A DNA stretch of 64,000 bases from Kluyveromyces lactis (lineage: Eukaryota > Ascomycota > Saccharomycetes > Saccharomycetales > Saccharomycetaceae): NCBI RefSeq assembly GCF_000002515.2, contig NC_006037.1, positions 806,001-870,000 of the forward strand. Reading direction: 5' to 3'. Positions 1 through 8,697 of this stretch are shown one piece after another. Made by a program: the position numbers and the translations under genes. The notes beneath the pieces were generated by a model, which ran no database searches, was not told the origin of the DNA, and saw only the letters and a list, made by a program, of their open reading frames with translations. Each line of letters starts with the position of its first letter. Positions within the stretch are counted from its first letter, which is position 1.

Positions 1-123
1 CTTTTATAAAAAGGCATAAACCTTTATTAACACTTCACTGAACACCACAACCACACTTTTAAATCTCCAAACGGCATCAGAACAATAATAAAACAGTACC
101 GAATAAAATAATTGACGCATACA

Positions 124-531
124 ATGTCTTCTCATCACCATCCAGCAGAACCTGAAACAGGTATGTGTTCTATGGATATGACCTTCAATTGGAACACTGA
201 AAACGTTTGCGTTGTATTCAAATCATGGTCAATCAATTCCCATTCTCAATTGTTGTTCTCATGCCTTGCCATCTTCCTGCTCTCATATGGGTACGAATAC
301 CTAAAACACCACATCCGTCTCGTCAACCAAAACCTTTCAGGTACTTTATCTAGACGTAACAGAGTGCAATCGTCGTTATGGTACGGTCTTCAATATTCCA
401 TCTCGATTTTATTAATGCTTATCTATATGACTTACAACGGATATTTGATCGCTGCTGTACTCTTAGGAGCAATGTTTGGTAATTTCCACTGGGCACAGTC
501 TCCAGCGGTGCAACTCTTACCTTGCCATTGA
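124..531 (+). CDS. CTR2: Low-affinity vacuolar copper transporter, Ctr family
   Basis: A 135-residue Ctr-type copper transporter. In S. cerevisiae Ctr2 sits in the vacuolar membrane and releases stored copper to the cytosol. Seen here: a His-rich N-terminus (HHH at residues 4-6), a Cys-Ser-Met-Asp-Met copper-binding cluster, a hydrophobic segment around LLFSCLAIFLLSYGYEYL, and a second hydrophobic stretch carrying the family MxxxM (MLIYM) and GxxxG (GAMFG) signatures. It ends in Cys-His like S. cerevisiae Ctr2. The start is the ATG at 124; the same frame is open upstream only from a TTG. It is shorter than the 189-residue S. cerevisiae protein, mainly at the N-terminus. FMO1 follows on the same strand, as in S. 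cerevisiae (YHR175W-YHR176W), which supports the call. An in-frame GTATGT near 161 has no matching branch point and lies in conserved coding sequence. Confidence 0.93.
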   Translation: MSSHHHPAEPETGMCSMDMTFNWNTENVCVVFKSWSINSHSQLLFSCLAIFLLSYGYEYLKHHIRLVNQNLSGTLSRRNRVQSSLWYGLQYSISILLMLIYMTYNGYLIAAVLLGAMFGNFHWAQSPAVQLLPCH

Positions 532-733
532 TCAAATCGGTGTCTTTGTCTGTCTTTCTGCGTTCTATACCTTCTATATATTTTGCAACCGTATATATAT
601 AATCAACACACTTTCCCCTTATATATCTGCACCTCTGTTGACTGACACTGATATGCCAAACTTAATCATTGTAAGGGATTTAGGAAGGACACCTGTGTTG
701 AAAGTTGCCAGCCTGCCCGTTAGTAGCTAAAGC

Positions 734-2005
734 ATGGTTTCAATTGGTATCATCGGTGCTGGACCTGCCGGTATCGCTGCTGCTAGAGTTCTGATTGCAA
801 ATGATAGATCGTATGATATAGATCTGTTCGAAACTAGTTCCAAAATCGGCGGTGTTTGGAACTACGACCCCCAATCTAATAATACTGCAATGTACGATGT
901 GCTAGAAACCAATTTATCCAGCCATCTAATGGCTTTTAAAGATTACCCATTTACTAATATCGATCCGAATATTAAGACATTCCCTGGAAGAGAACAAGTT
1001 CAACAGTATTTGGAATCCTATTACGATTCAACGGTTGCCAATTACTCAAAATTGGGACTTTTCACCGAAAAGAGGGTCATTTCATTGGAGAAAGTGGACT
1101 CACATTGGGAACTGAAAGCTGATTCCGATGATTCTACTTACATTTACGATTACATCGTGGTAGCTAATGGCCATTTCAACAAACCGTTCATTCCAACAGT
1201 ACCTGGATCATACCAATGGAAAAACCAGTCTCATTCCAAGAATTTCGTCAACTCTGAACACTACAGGGGACTAAACGTAGTTGTAGTAGGTAACGCAAGT
1301 TCAGCGACCGACATCGCGACCCAGATCAGTACCACTGCCTCGAAAGTTTACCATAGTGTGAAACCAGATTCCGAAACCAATTGGCCAGCAAATAGCATCA
1401 TTGAAGTCGTATCACAGATCCAATCCTTAGATGAACCCAATTCGAACACAGTTCATTTCATAGACGGCACTTCGATTCAGAATGTAGATCACATCATATG
1501 GGCGACAGGATTCCAATACGGTGTCCCGTTCCTTAAATCGTATCATTCAGATTTGTTTCGAAATCAATCGAACCGTTTGTACAACTTATGGGAACAAATA
1601 GTATACAAACCGGACCCAACAATATTCTTCTCACTCCTACCAAAAAACATCATCCCATTCCAATTGGCTGAGTTGCAAGCCTCTATCATCGATCTTGTCA
1701 TCCTGGGATCAATCACTAAGTCAGATATGGTTGACGCTGACAACGAGAGTATCACTTCCTCTGATTATCACTCTTTACCAACACCAAAGGATATAGAATA
1801 TTATCAGCATTTAGGATCAATTGTAGCCAGACATGGACCAGATTCCAAGTTCAAGCCACTAACATGGACCGATTCCTTAGTTCAAGAACGAATTTCGTCA
1901 TCGAAAGTGAAAGCAGAACGACAGAAACTACTAGTTCAATGGGCAATACACCAAAATTTACAAAACAAGCCTTACAGTATCCCACCAGATGATTTCACCG
2001 GTTGA
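734..2005 (+). CDS. FMO1: Flavin-containing monooxygenase (thiol oxidation)
   Basis: A 423-residue flavin monooxygenase matching yeast Fmo1 (432 residues). The family uses NADPH and O2 to oxidise thiols such as glutathione, which helps set the redox state needed for disulfide formation in the ER. Seen: the FAD-binding Rossmann motif GAGPAG at residues 8-13, an ETSSKIGGVWNY segment that normally follows it, a second dinucleotide site (VVVVGNASSATDIA, about residues 180-190) for NADPH, and the ATGFQYG motif near residue 258. There is no membrane segment. It follows CTR2 by about 200 bp and precedes STB5, as in S. cerevisiae except that YHR177W is missing between them. The 532-733 spacer holds no gene. 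Confidence 0.93.
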   Translation: MVSIGIIGAGPAGIAAARVLIANDRSYDIDLFETSSKIGGVWNYDPQSNNTAMYDVLETNLSSHLMAFKDYPFTNIDPNIKTFPGREQVQQYLESYYDSTVANYSKLGLFTEKRVISLEKVDSHWELKADSDDSTYIYDYIVVANGHFNKPFIPTVPGSYQWKNQSHSKNFVNSEHYRGLNVVVVGNASSATDIATQISTTASKVYHSVKPDSETNWPANSIIEVVSQIQSLDEPNSNTVHFIDGTSIQNVDHIIWATGFQYGVPFLKSYHSDLFRNQSNRLYNLWEQIVYKPDPTIFFSLLPKNIIPFQLAELQASIIDLVILGSITKSDMVDADNESITSSDYHSLPTPKDIEYYQHLGSIVARHGPDSKFKPLTWTDSLVQERISSSKVKAERQKLLVQWAIHQNLQNKPYSIPPDDFTG

Positions 2006-2252
2006 AAATTGAACCACTAAAGCTACAGCAAGAATCCTGCCCACACCATTGAGCCATGTCTCATCCTGTGTCTTTTCTCTTGTCGGTGTTATCTTGATCG
2101 AAAAATTCGTAATGAAAGTTGTTAAGATGCTATGAAATACATATACACACATCAAACCATATATAGACATAAAAATACATAGAACACAACGGTACATAGA
2201 GCGTAATAGCACTGCAATTGTGTGAGAAACTAGTGCCATATCAGTCGTCAAG

Positions 2253-4319
2253 ATGGGGACAGAAACGGATGGAGGAGGAGAGATTTCTGGTCCGAACAAG
2301 AAGGCATCGCATTCCTGTTCACGATGCAGACGGTTAAAGAAGAAATGCTCCAAGGATTTGTCGACGTGTACGAACTGTGCGAAGGCAAATGAGCCTTGTG
2401 ATTATCCTGGAAGGGCACCTCGTCGTAAGAGGAAAGAGATAGAAGAAGCGATGTTACTCGGAGAGTTGTCGAATGATAGAACGAAACGGGTTAAAAGTGG
2501 ACAGCAGCCCAATAAGAGCAATACGAAGCCGGAGATTGTTGCTACGGATGTGAGCCAGCGTGGCGGGAACGATATTATAGAGCCAGGGTTGAGAACTCCG
2601 CAACAGTCGTTAGTTTCAGCGAGTTCCGTGGCCTCGTTCTTGAATCTCTTGAATACGTTAAATCACACCAACGGATCAACGGTGAATGAGTCAAATATGC
2701 GAGAGGAAAATAGCAATATGCCACGTCCGGTGCAGCGAGTCCGTTCTCAGCACGGTGTCATGCCCGACAAGGTGAGTGACAGCTCCAAGGATGAGAGCAG
2801 AGCGGGCGAAGGTACCACTGCTGGTACAGGTAATGGAATCAAACAAGAACGCAGTGATGCGGTCGCATCGCATGCTGGACTCACAGAGCATGAGAGGCAC
2901 CGGTCTGAATCTACCCCCATTACCGCGTCTGCTATTCAGATTGAAGCTGTTTTGTCCGTGTTTAAAGGTGGGAGAACAACGCCAATGAAGATGCCGTTGA
3001 ACATCGAAAGACCTCTTTACGACCGTTTTATCGCTGCGTTCTTTAAACATAACCATAAATCGTACCCGTTGATGAACAAGATAGAGTTTTTGAATAAAGT
3101 GTCAACGATAAGAGATTTCAACAAGTTACCTGAAGAAGAGAGCAACGCCTTTGTGTTCCAGTTGCACATGATCATGGCTATTGGATGTACCACTTTACAA
3201 AGAGCAGGAATGTTAACATCGGAGGAAGAAGGGTTGAGTGAACATTTTGCATACTTGGCCATGAAAAACTTCTGTCCCGTGATGCATTTACAGAACCTTG
3301 AGACAATCAAGTGCTTATTACTATTGGGTATATATTCATTCTTCGAACCGAAGGGTGTTTCCTCTTGGACCATCAGTGGATTGATAATGAGACTATGCAT
3401 TGGATTTGGTTTGAACCGTGCATTAACACCTAAGAAATTGAAAACGATGTCAGTTATTGATGTAGAGATGAGATACAGAGCTTTTTGGGCATTCTATTCG
3501 TTCGAACGTCTAGTTGCGACATCCTTGGGTAGAATATCCTGCCTATCCGACGATGATATTAGCGTTCCACCACCAAGAGCTTTATTTGAAGAAGAGAAGG
3601 ACGATATAGAAGTCACCAACATGATGATAAGTTTAAGAAGAATCGGAGGGCGCATTTACAGGAAAGTGCATAGCGTCGGAGCTGCAAGAAGAAAGCTTAA
3701 TGCAGAAGAAAAGAAAAATGTGATAGATAAGTTACGCCAGGAATTGGATGAGTTGTACAAATTAGAGACTTTTAAGATTCACAGCGCCAAACAAGAAACA
3801 AACAATATAACGTTCCACCATTCAGATACATGGCTCTCCATGAGGTATTACCAACTACAGATCATGATTTATAGACCAAGTGCTTTGATACCAAAACCCG
3901 CGATGGATTCTCTAACTATTCTGGGGGATGCATGTCTCAAATCCTTGAAATACACCTATAACTTATACCAGAAAAAGTTATTACCGTTAAATTGGATCAC
4001 TTTGTTCCGTGTACTCACTATATGCAACACTATGCTCTATTGCTTATGCCAATGGTCCATCGATATCATTGAATCCAAGATCGAAATACACCAATGTATT
4101 GAAGTGCTTCGACACTTTGGTGCCAAATGGGTATTTGCAGCCAAATGCGCTGAAATTTTTTCAAGCATCATCAATACGATCTTGGATATCAGTTTGTCCA
4201 ACGGTAGAGTACCCAACATGGATAAATTGACCAGAGAACTATTTGGCGCCAGTAACGAATACCAAGAGATCTTGGATGAGAATAATGTCGATATTTCTTG
4301 GGTGGATAGTATCGTCTGA
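2253..4319 (+). CDS. STB5: Zn2Cys6 transcription factor Stb5
   Basis: A 688-residue fungal binuclear zinc-cluster activator. The six cysteines are at residues 22, 25, 32, 39, 42 and 49, in the C-x2-C-x6-C-x6-C-x2-C-x6-C pattern, followed by a basic linker (RAPRRKRKE). A low-complexity region runs to about residue 230. The fungal-specific middle homology domain follows (about 250-560), with the family segment MRYRAFWAFYSFERLVATSLGR. In S. cerevisiae Stb5 (743 residues) activates pentose-phosphate and NADPH-producing genes under oxidative stress and represses some glycolytic genes. Synteny (after FMO1, before tRNA-Thr and SVP26) matches YHR178W; OYE2 (YHR179W) is absent from the expected place. 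Target specificity is assigned by orthology, not seen in the sequence. Confidence 0.9.
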   Translation: MGTETDGGGEISGPNKKASHSCSRCRRLKKKCSKDLSTCTNCAKANEPCDYPGRAPRRKRKEIEEAMLLGELSNDRTKRVKSGQQPNKSNTKPEIVATDVSQRGGNDIIEPGLRTPQQSLVSASSVASFLNLLNTLNHTNGSTVNESNMREENSNMPRPVQRVRSQHGVMPDKVSDSSKDESRAGEGTTAGTGNGIKQERSDAVASHAGLTEHERHRSESTPITASAIQIEAVLSVFKGGRTTPMKMPLNIERPLYDRFIAAFFKHNHKSYPLMNKIEFLNKVSTIRDFNKLPEEESNAFVFQLHMIMAIGCTTLQRAGMLTSEEEGLSEHFAYLAMKNFCPVMHLQNLETIKCLLLLGIYSFFEPKGVSSWTISGLIMRLCIGFGLNRALTPKKLKTMSVIDVEMRYRAFWAFYSFERLVATSLGRISCLSDDDISVPPPRALFEEEKDDIEVTNMMISLRRIGGRIYRKVHSVGAARRKLNAEEKKNVIDKLRQELDELYKLETFKIHSAKQETNNITFHHSDTWLSMRYYQLQIMIYRPSALIPKPAMDSLTILGDACLKSLKYTYNLYQKKLLPLNWITLFRVLTICNTMLYCLCQWSIDIIESKIEIHQCIEVLRHFGAKWVFAAKCAEIFSSIINTILDISLSNGRVPNMDKLTRELFGASNEYQEILDENNVDISWVDSIV

Positions 4320-4511
4320 GGGGTGGTACGGTGGTATATAAAGATATAATAAAAAAGTGTGTATCTGATTAATGAATGTATTGATGTAAGTTTGCCATTG
4401 TGGTGGTAAAAGCAGAGAAAGCAGCAAAGAGCAGTATATGGTTAGTGAGCATGTGTGGTCTAATGATGCCATGATATATGGAGCACTTACATTTTAACCG
4501 CCTGTAAAGAT

Positions 4512-4583
4512 GCCTCCTTAGCTTAGTGGTAGAGCGTTGCACTTGTAATGCAAAGGTCGCTAGTTCAATTCTGGCAGGTGGCA
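4512..4583 (+). tRNA. tRNA-Thr (anticodon UGU)
   Basis: A 72-nt cloverleaf beginning GCCTCCTTAGCTTAG. The anticodon loop CTTGTAA reads TGT, and the T-loop is GTTCAATTC. The acceptor stem GCCTCCT pairs with AGGTGGC apart from one U-U mismatch, and the discriminator is A. It is near-identical to the S. cerevisiae tRNA-Thr(UGU) and lies in the corresponding interval between STB5 and SVP26. No intron. A six-T run at 4590-4595 is the likely Pol III terminator. Confidence 0.97.
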
Positions 4584-4966
4584 TTTATCTTTTTTATTAC
4601 TATAATTTAATCAATTATAACTATAATTCCTCACTGTACAAGAAACGCACTCAATTTTTTGAGTATTCACTACGCTAAACAACACATTACCTGCCCATTG
4701 GATACTGTGACCCCACTAACCACTCCTTCAGGCCAGCCACTTAGCTTAGAACTGTGCCACTCCTCTCTTTATTCTAAGACTAACACATGATCGCTGTATC
4801 CGGGTAAGACGTCTTTTCTCAACTTTCTACTAACAAAAAACCAAGATTCAATTTGAGCAACGGTACTAAACATGTAGGATACGACACATTTGGGGAAATT
4901 ACAGGTCTATATATCTGTATAGTGGTCCCATAGAAGGTCAATTAAGCCGCTGGTTCAAATCTGAAA
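4584..4966. other. Intergenic: tRNA-Thr 3' flank and SVP26 promoter
   Basis: No gene is seen in this 383-bp stretch. It holds the Pol III terminator (4590-4595), a small ACTCAA/TTGAGT hairpin at 4649-4664, a Reb1-type CCGGGTAA site around 4800-4807 and an isolated TACTAAC at 4828-4834. The TACTAAC has no convincing 5' splice site upstream, so I do not call an intron. Confidence 0.6.
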
Positions 4967-5647
4967 ATGATCATTCAACTTTTATCCTATGCGGGTACCG
5001 TCCTGGGGTTTATTTTCCTGACGTTATCCACAGCATCAGGATTGTATTATCTCAGTGAGTTAGTGGAAGAATACACTGAACCCACAAGAAGGTTGCTATA
5101 TCGAGCAATATACACTATAATCGGAATTTACGTGCTACTTCTATTATTCGATGGATTCCCATGGCTGCTAACGGCTTTTTCTATCTTTACCTACGTGGTA
5201 TATCTACAGAATATGAAACATTTCCCATATATCTCGTTGACGAACCCTACGTTAATGTTGAGTTGCGTACTAGTTCTTATAAATCATTACTTGTGGTTTA
5301 AATACTTCAATGATGTTGATATCCCACCTCAATTCAGGTTTGACCCTAACTATGTGCCAAGAAGACGTGCGTCTTTCGCGGAAGTGGCATCATTCTTTGG
5401 AATTTGTGTATGGTTTATTCCATTTGCATTGTTCGTGTCGTTATCCGCTGGAGAAAATGTGCTACCTACACACATTGAAAGGAAAAAGAACGAGGATGGC
5501 GATGGTGCCGAGAGTTCTAGAGGTGTGAGAAGAAGAGCTAAGGGTTTAGCCAAGATCGTCATCGATTACATTAGAGAATACTTCTATTCCATAGGCAAAC
5601 TATTTGGATTGAAGGATAGCAAGAAAGATGAAGGGTTGTTGCTTTGA
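4967..5647 (+). CDS. SVP26: ER-Golgi membrane cargo adaptor Svp26 (TEX261 family)
   Basis: A 226-residue polytopic membrane protein equivalent to Svp26 (228 residues). The family acts as an adaptor in the early secretory pathway that loads type II membrane proteins such as mannosyltransferases and Pho8 into COPII vesicles. Hydrophobic segments lie near residues 5-27, 45-78, 88-107 and 143-165. The tail is long, cytosolic and basic/acidic (KKNEDGDGAESSRGVRRRAK). The conserved block LTNPTLMLSCVLVLINHYLW and the FAEVASFFGICVWFIPFALF segment are typical of the family. The start is the ATG just upstream of the first hydrophobic segment. Location matches YHR181W. Confidence 0.93.
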   Translation: MIIQLLSYAGTVLGFIFLTLSTASGLYYLSELVEEYTEPTRRLLYRAIYTIIGIYVLLLLFDGFPWLLTAFSIFTYVVYLQNMKHFPYISLTNPTLMLSCVLVLINHYLWFKYFNDVDIPPQFRFDPNYVPRRRASFAEVASFFGICVWFIPFALFVSLSAGENVLPTHIERKKNEDGDGAESSRGVRRRAKGLAKIVIDYIREYFYSIGKLFGLKDSKKDEGLLL

Positions 5648-5859
5648 TAATATATATACACGTGTAATAAACCGTACATACTTGCATTCATAGTAGATGC
5701 ATGGCAATGCCCTGATGTGTTGTCAATCTATTGAAATCTTTCAAGAGTATTCGCTGAAAAAAGTCGATGACTTGCTTATTTAAGATACATTGGATACTAT
5801 TTACGAAACACGAACAACATTCCTCTCTGTAAGTGGTAGGCATCCCACACACCAAAGTA

Positions 5860-7809
5860 ATGGATTTAAGGTACACTTTTTGGAGCCCCGTAAGCACCGT
5901 GAGTGTTAATTCGTTATACGATGCGATTACACAAGATATACAATCGATAATGCGGCTTTCACAGTTCTTGAATCATTTGAATAATGTGTGGAACGCATCG
6001 CTGCTGTCGATGAAAAAGGCACCAGACCCTAAAGTAACTATAGTGGGGGAACAAGTGGTTGAGAAGATTACTGAGAGTTTGAAGTCGTACAAGGTTGATA
6101 CCACAAGTTTAGATCACTTGCTGAAACGGTATGAATCTTTACTAGGACAATGTAAAGAGAATAAGGGGAGGGATGCAAGCCTGATCAAGGAATTGAAACA
6201 ATGGAAAACGTTGAAATTAGAGATTCAAGACCAATCAGTGGTATATGACAAGGATAAAGATGACCATCATTGCCCTGTTGCTGGAGGAATACTGCAATTT
6301 CCAAGTCGAACCGTTATGTTTAAATTTTTGAGATGGCTTAAAGACGATATCAAGTATTCCAAACGGTTCATCCCGATCTCAAAGCTTCCCAATGAGTACT
6401 TCTCCGGCAAACAATTGATTGAATCCATTAGGAAACAGTATCCTGATAGCGTTGTTTCTTTGTACCAACAAGAAAAATTGGGCCAATGGTTCATGAGTGA
6501 AGGTTACATGGCTCATTATAACGATCTCCTCGGGGTGAGGAAAGCGTTCAGTTGTAACGGCTACTACTGCTGGAAAGAACTGGATCAGCAGAAATCTGTC
6601 AAGTACAACCTGGCAACGGTGAACGGATTAATTTGGGAACAATGGAGTAAATATACGATGCAAAAGTTACAGTTTGAAACGAACCATTTCAATCAGATGG
6701 ATCAATTAGCACAGCTGAGAGAAGAGCTAGTGCAAACAATGAAGCATTTCAACGGTACACTGGAGGATACATGGCACATTACAAGCAAGGAAAGTGTAAA
6801 ACCCAGCAGTGTAACGGTACAATCCATGTATGAGCAGAACATGGGCAGTATTGGTTTTTACGTGACATCGAACGAACCTATAATCAAGTACAATAGTGAG
6901 ACAACAAAGTTTGAAATGACTAGTCCAATACCTGATGATATTACAGGCAACTCCCTTCTACACAGGCTAATAGATGAGATTGAGATTGAGACTGAGGATC
7001 ACGTAGAGAACATCAAACGGTGTTGGATAACCGAATTTGATTTGATCAACTGGCATCGAATCAAGGAGGACCTATTGAGAAGATGGATGCGCGTTCAAAC
7101 TGGTGATAAAGATGACTACGCGAGTTTGAATTTGACACTGGAAAAGAAAGTTCTACTACTGAAGGGCTGGCTCATCGAATTGGATGATTCGATAATACCC
7201 AGTGAGATATGCGAGGAAAGCGTAAGGAATAACCAGAGCATACTTAAGAGTTTCCAAGGATCCGGAGATAACCTGAGAAAAGATCAAAACCGAATTAGAT
7301 GTATAGTGAGGATACTAAGACACTTGGCATGGTTGAAGGAGAAATCAGGAGAGGCACTGGATGACGTTTTGTCCGTCCCTTTGAAAATTCCCGTCACTCA
7401 CTATTTCATGAGATGTCAGCACCAAGTACCGAACAAAATCGGAGCATTTAAAGCACTCCTACTGCAATCAGTGGAGGAAGGGTTCCAGCAATGGTACCAA
7501 TTGATGGAGAGCACACCAACAGTACCTTCGGTACTGGTAGACGACACAAACCTAAGCCTACCACCCGGAGTCCTCACTGCCAGTGTTGCCGATACTGCTA
7601 CTGCTACTGCCCCTCCCCCTTCCCATCACGTGACCACGGATTTCATACCAAAACCGTTTAAAGCAAGCAGCAGTGGTAGCAATGCCAGCAGTACCACCAG
7701 CAGTACAGCCGGCAGCCATACTGCCACGACCACAGCTGACCCTCGAGAGAAACGTAGGAGTGGCACACCGTTGCTCCAAATCATGCCCGACGTGTCTTCT
7801 TCCACGTAG
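5860..7809 (+). CDS. RGD3: F-BAR/DEP/RhoGAP-type protein, Rgd3 orthologue
   Basis: A 649-residue protein at the position of S. cerevisiae YHR182W (Rgd3, an F-BAR and RhoGAP protein reported to act on Rho3). The N-terminal about 130 residues are helical and F-BAR-like (NHLNNVWNASLLSMKK). A DEP-like region at about 155-245 contains LGQWFMSEGYMAHYNDLLGV. Further helices follow, then a region at about 370-560 resembling RhoGAP (LLKGWLIELDDSIIPSEI aligns with the usual 'LLKLFLRELPEPLLP' helix). The tail is Ser/Thr/Pro-rich. I do not find the canonical arginine-finger motif GxxRxSG where RhoGAPs have it. The ATG at 5860 is the first in frame; a GTG lies nine codons upstream. Orthology rests mainly on synteny (between SVP26 and GND1). 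Confidence 0.78.
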   Translation: MDLRYTFWSPVSTVSVNSLYDAITQDIQSIMRLSQFLNHLNNVWNASLLSMKKAPDPKVTIVGEQVVEKITESLKSYKVDTTSLDHLLKRYESLLGQCKENKGRDASLIKELKQWKTLKLEIQDQSVVYDKDKDDHHCPVAGGILQFPSRTVMFKFLRWLKDDIKYSKRFIPISKLPNEYFSGKQLIESIRKQYPDSVVSLYQQEKLGQWFMSEGYMAHYNDLLGVRKAFSCNGYYCWKELDQQKSVKYNLATVNGLIWEQWSKYTMQKLQFETNHFNQMDQLAQLREELVQTMKHFNGTLEDTWHITSKESVKPSSVTVQSMYEQNMGSIGFYVTSNEPIIKYNSETTKFEMTSPIPDDITGNSLLHRLIDEIEIETEDHVENIKRCWITEFDLINWHRIKEDLLRRWMRVQTGDKDDYASLNLTLEKKVLLLKGWLIELDDSIIPSEICEESVRNNQSILKSFQGSGDNLRKDQNRIRCIVRILRHLAWLKEKSGEALDDVLSVPLKIPVTHYFMRCQHQVPNKIGAFKALLLQSVEEGFQQWYQLMESTPTVPSVLVDDTNLSLPPGVLTASVADTATATAPPPSHHVTTDFIPKPFKASSSGSNASSTTSSTAGSHTATTTADPREKRRSGTPLLQIMPDVSSST

Positions 7810-7826
7810 AGCAAACACCCAAAGGT

Positions 7827-7855
7827 TTTTCCGGACTTGTCACACCCGGAAAAAT
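7827..7855. repeat. Inverted repeat, 9-bp arms (RGD3 3' flank)
   Basis: TTTTTCCGG at 7827-7835 and its exact complement CCGGAAAAA at 7847-7855, with an 11-nt loop. It lies 18 bp after the RGD3 stop codon, so a transcript-end role is possible but not shown. Confidence 0.85.
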
Positions 7856-7911
7856 CAGCAAATCGAGAGCCACGATGAACAAATCCCGCAGTGAATGACC
7901 GGGGGAATCTC

Positions 7912-7937
7912 ATGGAACAACCTGGCAGATGTTCCAT
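7912..7937. repeat. Inverted repeat, 8-bp arms
   Basis: ATGGAACA (7912-7919) and TGTTCCAT (7930-7937), exact complements around a 10-nt loop, in the RGD3-GND1 spacer. Confidence 0.8.
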
Positions 7938-8007
7938 CGCAGAAGGGGAAAGGGCTGTAGGAAAAAGGACTTAAGATTGCGGACCCACCAATTCGGATTA
8001 GATCACG

Positions 8008-8025
8008 TCACGTCACGTGACGTGA
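8008..8025. promoter_or_regulatory. 18-bp palindrome: E-box flanked by two CRE half-sites
   Basis: TCACGTCACGTGACGTGA is a perfect 18-bp palindrome. Its centre is CACGTG (8014-8019), the Cbf1/Pho4-type bHLH site. Overlapping TGACGT/ACGTCA sequences on both sides resemble ATF/CREB (Sko1-type) sites. It lies about 950 bp upstream of GND1 and 200 bp after RGD3. Binding is inferred from the motif only. Confidence 0.65.
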
Positions 8026-8100
8026 TTTAATTCAACACCATACACACACTTACCAATCCATGTGTACTATCGTCGCTATATACAGGCTCTTACATAGACA

Positions 8101-8129
8101 TTGTACCACGTACGAAGTACGTGGTACAA
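8101..8129. repeat. Perfect hairpin, 13-bp arms, 3-nt loop
   Basis: TTGTACCACGTAC (8101-8113), loop GAA, GTACGTGGTACAA (8117-8129). Both arms match exactly and the loop is minimal, so a cruciform or a strong RNA hairpin could form. Confidence 0.92.
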
Positions 8130-8535
8130 CTGGACACCCAATAGCAGGAGTTGTCCTTTCGATGTATGTTCACGCTGCACTGCACTGCACTGCGGTTTGG
8201 CACAGCACCCAAATAACCGGAAAACCTCACTCTGTGACGGTCAGGTGAAAACCGCATCTGAAGCAGATGTCCCGACTGGGTAGGACTAAGAATTGATCTA
8301 TAGCTTGACAACACGGCTCAACGATGACTGTGTTGAACTATGCCGTTTAAACAATCGGGGTTCATTCATTCTTACCAATTGCACAGGTCTATTTCAATTT
8401 GGTTATTTGTAATAAATGTTCGAGCATGTCTATCTATACTTTAAAGGATGCAGCTTCCACTAGTGAAAGAGTTGATATATTTCTGCTAGATAGATAAGAT
8501 GATCTACTAAATAAGACTAGCTATAAGATCAGGTT

Positions 8536-8563
8536 TTAGATGGCAGCAATAGCTGCCATCTAA
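8536..8563. repeat. Perfect hairpin, 12-bp arms, 4-nt loop (first of three adjacent)
   Basis: TTAGATGGCAGC (8536-8547), loop AATA, GCTGCCATCTAA (8552-8563). The next inverted repeat begins at the following base. Confidence 0.92.
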
Positions 8564-8588
8564 TGGTTCAATATCGACCCTTGAACCA
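8564..8588. repeat. Perfect inverted repeat, 8-bp arms, 9-nt loop (second of three)
   Basis: TGGTTCAA (8564-8571) and TTGAACCA (8581-8588) flank a 9-nt loop, directly abutting the preceding hairpin. Confidence 0.88.
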
Positions 8589-8592
8589 ACGT

Positions 8593-8620
8593 ATGAAGCA
8601 TGGTTGGCACCATGCTTCAT
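8593..8620. repeat. Perfect hairpin, 12-bp arms, 4-nt loop (third of three)
   Basis: ATGAAGCATGGT (8593-8604), loop TGGC, ACCATGCTTCAT (8609-8620). It starts four bases after the second repeat and sits 70 bp upstream of the GND1 TATA element. A partial echo (GTGCTTCAT) follows at 8621-8629. Confidence 0.92.
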
Positions 8621-8689
8621 GTGCTTCATAATAACTTCCGCTTCTTGTTACTCAAAACCGGGAAAATTTTGAAAAAAAAATGGTTTTCA

Positions 8690-8697
8690 TATATAAA
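8690..8697 (+). promoter_or_regulatory. GND1 TATA element
   Basis: TATATAAA lies 263-270 bp upstream of the GND1 ATG, with no better TATA closer to the gene. If it is used, the leader would be roughly 150-200 nt and would include the short upstream ORF at 8741. Confidence 0.6.

Noticed and set aside
476-730. An open frame overlapping the CTR2 3' end
   Set aside because: Out of frame with CTR2 and without family features; CTR2 already ends at its conserved Cys-His.
4828-4834. TACTAAC upstream of SVP26, suggesting a leader intron
   Set aside because: No GTATGT-type donor at a workable distance, and the SVP26 frame is complete without splicing.
8060-8314. Overlapping short frames on both strands upstream of GND1
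   Set aside because: Created by the hairpin and tandem-repeat sequence; no homology or coding character.
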